A stretch of DNA of 31,509 nt from Chitinophagaceae bacterium (GTDB lineage Bacteria; Bacteroidota; Bacteroidia; Chitinophagales; Chitinophagaceae). The stretch covers positions 1 through 31,509 of the forward strand of contig JALOMC010000013.1 in the NCBI GenBank assembly GCA_025455665.1, given 5' to 3'. The notes beneath the pieces are model-generated. The model was not told the DNA's origin. It worked only from the letters and a program-made list of their open reading frames with translations, and searched no databases. Shown piece after piece: positions 24,278 through 30,920 of the stretch. Position numbers and translations under genes: made by a program. Every line of letters begins with the position of its first letter. Positions within the stretch are counted from its first letter, which is position 1.

Positions 24278-24306
24278 AAAGTAGTACGATTTAATTCGTA
24301 GACAAA
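24276..24306 (-). promoter_or_regulatory. Promoter of the coiled-coil gene
   Basis: On the minus strand, TTTG (24303-24306) is followed by 19 bases and then TACTTTTA (24276-24283), one mismatch from TAnnTTTG. This is the classical Bacteroidota -33/-7 layout and the best-formed promoter in the window. The start codon is about 29 bases downstream of the -7 box. Confidence 0.7.
24285..24300. promoter_or_regulatory. Operator B, in the promoter spacer
   Basis: TACGATTTAATTCGTA, the same TACGA-N6-TCGTA dyad as operator A, fills the spacer between the -33 and -7 elements. The two operators are 23 bp apart centre to centre, close to two helical turns, as expected for a pair of repressor dimers. Confidence 0.75.
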
Positions 24307-24468
24307 TTCGGATGGCAAGTTGGCAAGTTTTTAACGAACAGCAGCCTGCACCGCTTTGCTATAAAAAAGTGCTAAGTAGGCGGAGGCAGCAGCCGGGCGC
24401 ATTAGCTTTACAGCGTATTGGCACTGCCAAACGGCAGTCAGCGAATACCCGTTCAAATTAAATTTTGT

Positions 24469-25038
24469 ATGAAGCAATACCTGATGATGATGCTGGCCGC
24501 AGTAACGACGGCTTCCGCATTTGCACAAGATGCCCCAGCCGAGGGCGGTACAAAAAAGTTTGATGCCAGCCGGCTTGTATTTGGCGGCAATATGGGTGCC
24601 ACTTTTGGCGATTTTACGTTTATACAGGCCTCGCCACAGGTGGGTTACATGTTTTCAGAAAAGTTTACGGCCGGTGCCGGTATCAACTTTATTTCTTCTA
24701 CCGAAAAGTTCCGCAACTTCCAGGGCGATGAAATCTATCGTTTCAATAACGGCTTCGGTGGCCTCAACCTGTTTGCCCGTTATTTTCCCGTGCGTTTTTT
24801 AATGGCCAGCCTTCAGCCCGAACTGAATTACAACTGGGGTAAGATTCGCTACCAGGATGGTACGCCCACGCAGCGCCTTGAAGGGGCATTTGTACCATCG
24901 CTATTGCTGGGCGGCGGTGTGGTACTGCCAAGTGGTGGCCGTGGCGGCATGCTGCTATCGGTGCAGTACGATGTGATCCAGAGTAATCGGTCGCCCTACG
25001 GCCGCCGGGCGTTTGTCAACTTCGGCTTTATTTTTTAG
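24469..25038 (+). CDS. Outer-membrane beta-barrel protein
   Basis: The 189-residue protein has a signal peptide (M-K-Q-Y-L-M-M-M-L start, cut after A-F-A-Q). Amphipathic strands such as L-V-F-G-G-N-M-G-A-T-F, Q-V-G-Y-M-F and A-G-A-G-I-N-F follow, and the chain ends in F-V-N-F-G-F-I-F with a terminal Phe, typical of proteins inserted by BamA. The ATG at 24469 starts the signal peptide; the upstream extension to 24418 is rejected. The product fits the porin-like outer membrane family of Bacteroidota. Its stop overlaps the convergent LOG-family gene by 11 bases. Confidence 0.85.
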   Translation: MKQYLMMMLAAVTTASAFAQDAPAEGGTKKFDASRLVFGGNMGATFGDFTFIQASPQVGYMFSEKFTAGAGINFISSTEKFRNFQGDEIYRFNNGFGGLNLFARYFPVRFLMASLQPELNYNWGKIRYQDGTPTQRLEGAFVPSLLLGGGVVLPSGGRGGMLLSVQYDVIQSNRSPYGRRAFVNFGFIF

Positions 25039-25570
25039 TCAGTAGTGCCTCGAGCAAGGCTTGCGGCAAATCAAAAATATTGACCCGCTTGCTCAGGTCG
25101 TCGTACAAAAAGCCTTCGCGGTGCATTACCTGCATCATCTGAAACAAATCGCTGTAAAAGCCACCCGAATTCAACACATAGATGGGCTTGTCGTGAATAG
25201 CTAATTGGTTCCAGGTCAGCATTTCAAACAGCTCATCCATGGTACCAAAACCGCCGGGCAAAATGATAGCCGCATCGCACCATTCGTACATCATGCGCTT
25301 GCGGGTATGCATGTCGGGCACCACATGCAGTTCCGTTATTCCATCGTGCTGGTGCTCCCAGCTGCGCAGTTTTTCGGGGATAACGCCCAGCACTACGCCA
25401 TGGGCAGCCAGCGCTGCGTCGGCTACAGCTCCCATCAGCCCCTTGCTGCCGCCACCGTACACCAGGCGCAATCCAGCCTGCGCCAGCAGCTGGCCCAATT
25501 GGCGGGCGTGTATTTCAAATAATTCATTTTTACCCGACTTCGATCCACAGAACACTGCTACTGCCTGCAT
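25028..25570 (-). CDS. LOG family nucleotide phosphoribohydrolase (TIGR00730-like)
   Basis: The 180-residue protein has both LOG family signatures: G-G-G-S-K-G-L-M-G (39-47) and P-G-G-F-G-T-M-D-E (105-113), the second carrying the catalytic Glu. F-C-G-S-K-S-G at 7-13 starts the Rossmann-like fold. The family cleaves the base from nucleoside 5'-monophosphates, including cytokinin precursors; many bacterial members are general AMP/IMP-type nucleosidases and the true substrate is unknown. It is intact, unlike the second LOG gene at 27507. Confidence 0.94.
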   Translation of the reverse strand: MQAVAVFCGSKSGKNELFEIHARQLGQLLAQAGLRLVYGGGSKGLMGAVADAALAAHGVVLGVIPEKLRSWEHQHDGITELHVVPDMHTRKRMMYEWCDAAIILPGGFGTMDELFEMLTWNQLAIHDKPIYVLNSGGFYSDLFQMMQVMHREGFLYDDLSKRVNIFDLPQALLEALLTKK

Positions 25571-25877
25571 ACCATTTGCTTTGAGTGCAAGATAGCGGTG
25601 CGCCTGCGGCCGGCTGTTATGGCAAAATAATTTTTCTCAGCAGCTGTTTAAATTTCATTGCTGAAAATACCCATCGGGAATTTTTGAGCGAAATGACGTG
25701 GATTTTGCAGCCGTAGCTGGTGGCTTATGGCGAAAAATCCAACGAAGTGGCAGCGAAAAAAGGCCCATGGCAATTGCAGTGAATGGACTTTAAATAGCTT
25801 CTTTACATCGCTTGGCTTACTTTCAGCGCTACAAGGGCAAAAGCCAAAAACCTACATGCCCAAAAAACGAACTGCCT
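25571..25877. other. Gene-free stretch upstream of the symporter gene
   Basis: The 307 bases hold the start regions of the LOG gene (-) and the symporter (+). A short frame from 25727 is possible but shows no protein-like features. A TACTTTCAG sequence near 25818 is a one-or-two mismatch relative of the -7 box and might serve the symporter. No hairpin or repeat stands out. Confidence 0.45.
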
Positions 25878-27419
25878 ATGAGTCCGGTATTCCTCCTCTC
25901 CTTTGTGTTCGCCTATTTCGCCATATTGCTGGTGGTAGCTTGGTACACCAGCCGCAATAGCAACAACGACTCCTTCTTCATTGGCAACCGAAACAGCAAC
26001 TGGATGCTGGTAGCCTTTGGCATGATTGGTACCAGCCTCAGCGGTGTCACCTTTGTGAGTGTGCCAGGCACGGTAGGGGCAGGCGGCTTCAACTATTATC
26101 AGGTAGTCATCGGGTACTTTTTAGGCTACCTCGTCATTGCGTATGTGCTGCTGCCGCTGTACTACAAAATGAACCTCACCAGCATTTACAACTATCTGGA
26201 GCACCGCTTTGGTACCACCAGCTACAAAACCGGCGCTACCTACTTCATTTTATCGCGTACGTTGGGTGCCACTGCCCGTTTGTACCTCGTGGTCAATATT
26301 CTGCAAATCTTCATTCTCAATTCCATGGGAGTACCTTTTTGGGCTACTGCTTTGGTCATTCTTGTACTCATTTTGCTGTATACTTTCGAAGGTGGCGTAA
26401 AAACGATTGTGTACACCGATACGCTGCAAACCAGCTGCATGCTCATAGGACTCGTGATATGCATCATTGCCATCATGAACAAGCTCGACTTCAGCCTGGC
26501 GCAAACATGGCAGGCCATGGGCGAAAAAGGCATGACCCGCATTTTTAATACCGATGTGCAAGCACCCGGCTTTTTCTTGAAGCAAATACTGGGCGGCGCA
26601 TTCATCACCATTGCTATGACCGGCCTGGATCAGGAGATGATGCAAAAAAACATAAGTGTAAAAACACTGGCAGGCTCGCAAAAAAATGTGATGACACTGG
26701 CTTTCGTGCTGTTAGTTGTCAATGTTTTGTTTCTGCTGATGGGCGGTCTGCTATACCTGTTTGCCGAGGCCAATGGACTGGCGGTAAAAGGTGATGACTT
26801 GTTTCCTGCCATAGCACTGGGCAACTATCTGTCCGCCGGCATCGGGGTCATCTTTATCATCGGTCTTATTTCCGCATTATTCCCCAGTGCCGATGGGGCG
26901 CTTACAGCCCTCACCTCTTCTTTTTGTATCGATATCCTCGGCCTCAAGCGTAGAACCGATCTTAATGAGAAGCAAAAGAAGCGAATCCGCCTCAGCGTGC
27001 ACCTCAGCCTGACCCTGGTATTCTTTTTATGCGTCATGTTGTTCAAGTGGATTGATGACAAGAGCATCATTGATGTGATCTTAAAAGTAGCCGGCTACAC
27101 CTATGGTCCTTTGCTGGGTTTGTTTGCCTTTGGCATACTTACCAAGCGGCAGATAAACGATAAACTGAGCCTGCTGGTATGCATGGCAGCACCCGTGCTG
27201 GTCATAGGTATTGATATGGTGAGCAATGCAGAATGGTTTGCCACCAAATTGAAACTGACGGCCGACAACGCTGCAGCGCTGAAATCGCTGTCAGATCGTG
27301 TCTTCGGCGGCTTCAAAATCGGGCTGGAGCTATTGCTGTTGAATGGTCTGCTCACGTTTGGAGGCTTGTGGCTTATTTCCCGCAAGCCTGCCACTGCGGC
27401 TACACCTGCCACTGCATGA
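25878..27419 (+). CDS. Sodium:solute symporter (SSS family)
   Basis: The 513-residue membrane protein has about thirteen hydrophobic segments. It opens with the F-F-I-G-N-R-N-S-N-W segment, then M-I-G-T-S-L-S-G-V-T-F-V-S-V-P-G, a sodium-symporter signature region. Further marks are the E-G-G-V-K-T-I-V-Y-T-D-T-L-Q stretch, G-L-D-Q-E-M-M-Q-K and the S-A-L-F-P-S-A-D-G-A-L-T-A-L core. The substrate cannot be told from sequence; sugars, nucleosides or sialic acid are all known for the family. The ATG at 25878 is chosen; the open frame upstream to 25812 adds a non-family extension. LOG-family genes flank it on both sides. Confidence 0.93.
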   Translation: MSPVFLLSFVFAYFAILLVVAWYTSRNSNNDSFFIGNRNSNWMLVAFGMIGTSLSGVTFVSVPGTVGAGGFNYYQVVIGYFLGYLVIAYVLLPLYYKMNLTSIYNYLEHRFGTTSYKTGATYFILSRTLGATARLYLVVNILQIFILNSMGVPFWATALVILVLILLYTFEGGVKTIVYTDTLQTSCMLIGLVICIIAIMNKLDFSLAQTWQAMGEKGMTRIFNTDVQAPGFFLKQILGGAFITIAMTGLDQEMMQKNISVKTLAGSQKNVMTLAFVLLVVNVLFLLMGGLLYLFAEANGLAVKGDDLFPAIALGNYLSAGIGVIFIIGLISALFPSADGALTALTSSFCIDILGLKRRTDLNEKQKKRIRLSVHLSLTLVFFLCVMLFKWIDDKSIIDVILKVAGYTYGPLLGLFAFGILTKRQINDKLSLLVCMAAPVLVIGIDMVSNAEWFATKLKLTADNAAALKSLSDRVFGGFKIGLELLLLNGLLTFGGLWLISRKPATAATPATA

Positions 27420-27506
27420 TTTGTTAAATACCAGCACCGCCGTACCCCCACATCAACTGTAATTGGAAGCACCTGTTTATTTTTCCGGAAAGGAAACACT
27501 TACCAT

Positions 27507-28168
27507 ATGAACGAAGTAGTAAAAACAATAGAGCAAAGACGCTGGGCAGAAAGCAGAGCGCATAGCAGCTGGCAGATATTTAAAATCATGGCCGAGTTTG
27601 TGGATGGCTTTGAAGCGTTGGCACGCATTGGTCCCTGCATCAGCATATTTGGAAGTGCCCGCACACCAGCCGGCCACCCGCACTACGAGCTGGCCGTAGA
27701 AATAGCCCGTGAATTGTCGCAAGAAGGTTTTGGCATCATTACCGGCGGTGGCCCGGGCATTATGGAAGCGGCCAACAAGGGTGCCTACCTGGCTGGTGGC
27801 AAAAGTGTGGGGCTGGCTATATCGACCGCGATAAAAGCCTGCACTTCGACTACTTTTTTGTGCGGAAGACCATTTTTGTAAAGTACTCGCAAGCTTTTGT
27901 AATGATGCCCGGTGGCTTTGGTACACAAGATGAGTTTTTTGAGGTAATAACATTGGTGCAAACCAACAAAATGCACCGGGTGCCCATGGTACTGGTAGGC
28001 CGGGAGTATTGGAAAGGACTGGTAGACTGGATTAACAGCACGATGATCAAAGAGAAATACATCAGCCCCGGTGATATTGACCTGTTTACCGTGGTGGATA
28101 CGCCCAAAGAAGTAGTAGACTATATATTGGACTACTACAGCAAGCACAAGCTCGAGCCTAATTTCTGA
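27507..28168 (+). pseudogene. Second LOG family gene, broken by a frameshifting deletion
   Basis: The frame from 27507 codes for about 103 family-like residues with the G-G-G-P-G-I-M-E-A motif and ends at K-S-V-G-L (base 27815). It then runs into 20 unrelated codons and a stop at 27881. The rest of the family continues in the -1 frame from Y-I-D-R-D-K (27818) through F-V-K-Y-S-Q and the P-G-G-F-G-T-Q-D-E motif to the stop at 28168. Family members have about 12 residues (N-I-x-L-P-x-E-Q-x-x-N-P) between G-L and Y-I-D; these are lost, which implies a deletion of about 34 bases. A ribosomal frameshift alone would not restore the lost residues. The gene and its terminator otherwise look fresh, so the break is recent or an assembly error. 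Confidence 0.88.
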
Positions 28169-28188
28169 CGTGAAACAACGAAACATAC

Positions 28189-28227
28189 AGCGAGCCGTTC
28201 TTCTTTAGCACGGCTCGCTTTTTTTTA
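28189..28227 (+). terminator. Terminator of the broken LOG gene
   Basis: A 10-bp perfect stem (28189-28198 with 28210-28219) is followed by about seven T on the plus strand. Confidence 0.88.
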
Positions 28228-28243
28228 TACAAGACCTTCGCCG

Positions 28244-29344
28244 CTAGTCATCGTACTTGGCCCGCATCCGGGGTACCAGTAACAAGCTTTTTCGCAGCGT
28301 TTGCTTCAGGTTCTGCTTCACAATATCGCCCATGGACTTGCACTTCAGAAAGAGGGGCGAATCGAAATGCGATGCCAACTCCTGCTTCAGTTGTTCTATT
28401 TTGGCAGGCGGTGCCAATTCGTCGCCCGCCATGATGTCCAGCAGGTGCTTGATGCGATAGCGGGATGCCACCAGCCGAAAGGCCATCATCGTTCGTTCTT
28501 CGGCCTGGTACTGCTCTATGCTATCGCGGTTCAGGCTTTTCAGCGTCAGATCCACCAGCGGAAAGTTTTCTTTCAAAAACTGCGAGAGATATAAATTCTT
28601 GCGCCCTTCGTAAGACTGCTGATCAAAATCGATAGCCCTGATACGGTATTGAAAATCTTCCACATCGGGTGTCAGGTTCACTACAAAATTGTAGCTGCGC
28701 ATGTCACCCAGCAAACGTACAAAGCAGCGTTCATTGAACTTGACAAACTCTTTGGCAAACCGGATCGGATTGAGGTCGGCACTGTTGAGATACTGCTTGA
28801 TAAACACATCGCCGGGAATACCCGGAATATGCTCTTCAATCAGCGTATCGCCGCAGGTAAGAAAGGTCATACGGTTGGGCGATAGCATGTGCTCCAGCTC
28901 GAGGCCGTAGATGCGGGAAGCATCCGCATACTTGACGTAATAGTGATCGTAGTTGTCGTTGAACTTATTGACAATACGGATACGAAACGGCTGCGAATTG
29001 CCAAACGGACAGAAATCGATCCGGGCCAGATCAAGCTGCGGCACAAAGGTGAAATCGCCCTCGGTACGCAGCACGGCGTAGGTTTCTACCAATACTTCCC
29101 GCAGGTAATCCCAGTCGCGGCTGTCATAGCTCACGGTTTCCCATTGGGTATCGTTGCCGTGCTTGTCTTTGAGCGGCACCGAGTAATTGAACTGCCGCAA
29201 ATCGGAATAATTGACGAGGTGCTTTTTTTCGCGGCCGTGCTGCCTCAAAAAATAACGGAGCGGCTCACTGACGCGGTACATCGGCTTTTTGCGAGATGGC
29301 CGTAGCGAAGGCTGTTGCTGATCGTGTTGGTCGGGCGGCTGCAT
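28244..29344 (-). CDS. Uncharacterised protein with atypical kinase-like motifs
   Basis: I do not recognise a named family for this 366-residue protein. The order of motifs fits a protein-kinase-like (PKL) fold. Y-V-K with K138 is a candidate beta-3 Lys, and G-L-E-L-E-H with E149/E151 a candidate helix-C Glu. T-L-I-E-E-H-I-P-G (167-175) reads like the hinge of aminoglycoside-phosphotransferase-type kinases. L-G-D-M-R-S-Y-N with D214 and N219 has the D-x4-N spacing of a catalytic loop, and I-D-F-D (238-241) is like the metal-binding segment. A glycine-rich loop is not seen. There is no signal peptide or membrane segment, so it should be cytosolic. The start at 29344 is used; Met at 29281 is an alternative. 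It diverges from the O-methyltransferase gene. Confidence 0.7.
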   Translation of the reverse strand: MQPPDQHDQQQPSLRPSRKKPMYRVSEPLRYFLRQHGREKKHLVNYSDLRQFNYSVPLKDKHGNDTQWETVSYDSRDWDYLREVLVETYAVLRTEGDFTFVPQLDLARIDFCPFGNSQPFRIRIVNKFNDNYDHYYVKYADASRIYGLELEHMLSPNRMTFLTCGDTLIEEHIPGIPGDVFIKQYLNSADLNPIRFAKEFVKFNERCFVRLLGDMRSYNFVVNLTPDVEDFQYRIRAIDFDQQSYEGRKNLYLSQFLKENFPLVDLTLKSLNRDSIEQYQAEERTMMAFRLVASRYRIKHLLDIMAGDELAPPAKIEQLKQELASHFDSPLFLKCKSMGDIVKQNLKQTLRKSLLLVPRMRAKYDD

Positions 29345-29404
29345 AGCTAGCCCCGAATATACGGAGGCGGCACGGCTAAGATGCCGACCTGCCTGCAACC
29401 GGCC

Positions 29405-29412
29405 TACTTTTG
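29405..29412 (+). promoter_or_regulatory. Bacteroidota -7 box for the O-methyltransferase gene
   Basis: TACTTTTG is an exact TAnnTTTG match 26 bases before the chosen start at 29438. It argues against the in-frame ATG at 29381, which lies upstream of the box. Confidence 0.55.
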
Positions 29413-29437
29413 TGGCACGCCAAAAGCCAGCCGCCAC

Positions 29438-30067
29438 ATGATGACCGCCGCTACCTATGCCGACCAACACAGCAGTGCCTTGTCGCCCCTTTTGCAGCAG
29501 GTGCTGAATGATACGATGGCCCAACACCCGCAGGCACACATGATCAGCGGCGCCACGCAGGGCCTTTTTCTGCAAATGATCAGTCGGCTGATGCGCCCGA
29601 GGTACGTGTTGGAAATAGGCACCTTCACAGGCTTTAGTGCCTTGTGCCTGGCCGAAGGGCTGACCCAGGATGGCGAGCTGCACACAATAGAATTGCGGCC
29701 AGAAGATGCAGCTACTGCTCGGCGCTACTTCAGCCTGCACTCCAAAGCGGCGCAGCTGCACCTGCACGTGGGACCGGCGTTGGATATCATTCCCAACCTG
29801 CCGCACCAATGGGACCTGGTATTTATAGACGCGGATAAAACGGCCTACATAGACTACTACGAACTGGCAAAAAAAAGGCTGGCGCCCGGTGGGCTGATCA
29901 TAGCCGACAATGTGCTATTTCACGGGCAGGTGCTGGAAGAACCAGTGAAAGGCAAAAATGCCAAAGCGATAGCTGCGTTTAATGCACATGTAATGGCCGA
30001 CGAAGCAGTACAGCAGGTGATGCTGACGGTGCGTGATGGGCTGCTACTGATACAGCGTAAGACGTAG
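29438..30067 (+). CDS. SAM-dependent O-methyltransferase (CCoAOMT-like)
   Basis: The 209-residue protein is a class I methyltransferase of the metal-dependent O-methyltransferase family 3. Motif I is V-L-E-I-G-T-F-T-G (57-65). The metal-site residues are D131 (in F-I-D-A-D-K) and D157-N158 (in I-A-D-N-V-L). The G-Q-V-L-E-E-P insert near 163 is typical. Small catechol-like phenolics are the usual substrates of the family, but the substrate here is unknown. Met at 29441 is an equal alternative start. It ends 7 bases before the convergent DUF3667 stop. Confidence 0.93.
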   Translation: MMTAATYADQHSSALSPLLQQVLNDTMAQHPQAHMISGATQGLFLQMISRLMRPRYVLEIGTFTGFSALCLAEGLTQDGELHTIELRPEDAATARRYFSLHSKAAQLHLHVGPALDIIPNLPHQWDLVFIDADKTAYIDYYELAKKRLAPGGLIIADNVLFHGQVLEEPVKGKNAKAIAAFNAHVMADEAVQQVMLTVRDGLLLIQRKT

Positions 30068-30074
30068 TGGTAGC

Positions 30075-30848
30075 CTACAAGTTTTTAGGACCTCCAATTA
30101 TGATGATATATATAGCCATGAAGATGGCAGACATTACCATGAGTAACAGCAAAGAACAGAGATACCCTGTGAAACCCAACAGTACACCCTTCCACCAGGC
30201 CTTGTTGAAAAAGCCCTTGAACGCCATGCCATACACCGCCAAACTTAATACAGACGAAATAAGTAATTGTGCCTGCAAAAAGGATGGGAAAACCAACACC
30301 AACAACATGGTCAGCACGGTAAGTGTATTGGTATTGGCCAAAACAGCCGCATGCAGTACTATGTGCTCTGCATAGTTGAATCGGGCCTTTTTCAAAAACA
30401 ACCAACTGAAAAGTCCATACATGGGCAGCATGATGAACTGCAGTACATTGGTGTATTGCTGAATGAAAGAGCCAATCTTTTGCTGAAGGCGAAGCATGTC
30501 GCTTGAATAATCCAACTGCGAAGCCTGGTTCATGGTTTGCATGGCCTGCTGCAGCATATTGGTTTTAATCATTAAAAAAGTGGCTGCACTTAGCACCAAT
30601 AATAAGTACTGAAACAAATTGAAATGGCGCTTACGTCGCCCCTCTACAAAATCGAGGGCTACCACGCCCGGCCGAAGCAGTATTTGCTTTGAAAAAGCGA
30701 AGATGCCCTTGTCGGCGTGGGTAAAAACGTGTACGAATTCGTGTAGCACGTGGACTACCGTATAGCGATGGGTCAGTTTTTGGCCACACTCATTACAAAA
30801 ATGTCCGGTAAAAACATTACCGCAGTTAGTACAGGTATGCTGTGTCAT
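30075..30848 (-). CDS. DUF3667 membrane protein with zinc ribbon
   Basis: The 257-residue protein has an N-terminal zinc ribbon, C6-x2-C9 and C18-x2-C21 (C-T-N-C and C-N-E-C). An R-P-G-V-V-A-L-D-F-V-E-G-R-R-K-R-H-F segment then comes before several membrane spans (about 80-95, 140-155, 165-185, 190-215 and 225-250). This is the DUF3667 layout, common in Bacteroidota and of unknown function. The upstream TonB_C-like gene is on the same strand, 72 bases away, without an obvious terminator between. Confidence 0.92.
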   Translation of the reverse strand: MTQHTCTNCGNVFTGHFCNECGQKLTHRYTVVHVLHEFVHVFTHADKGIFAFSKQILLRPGVVALDFVEGRRKRHFNLFQYLLLVLSAATFLMIKTNMLQQAMQTMNQASQLDYSSDMLRLQQKIGSFIQQYTNVLQFIMLPMYGLFSWLFLKKARFNYAEHIVLHAAVLANTNTLTVLTMLLVLVFPSFLQAQLLISSVLSLAVYGMAFKGFFNKAWWKGVLLGFTGYLCSLLLLMVMSAIFMAIYIIIIGGPKNL

Positions 30849-30920
30849 AGTTTAGGCTGGTGCGGAAAGATACAGTAGCAAAGCACACCAGCCTCCTGTC
30901 AGATTTCATCCTGCTTACTG

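Noticed and set aside
27815..27862. Programmed -1 frameshifting in the second LOG gene
   Set aside because: No slippery heptamer is seen at the shift and about 12 conserved residues are missing there, which a frameshift would not explain.
30854..30894. 9-bp inverted repeat between the TonB_C and DUF3667 genes
   Set aside because: The loop is 23 bases and no U run follows, so it is not called a terminator.
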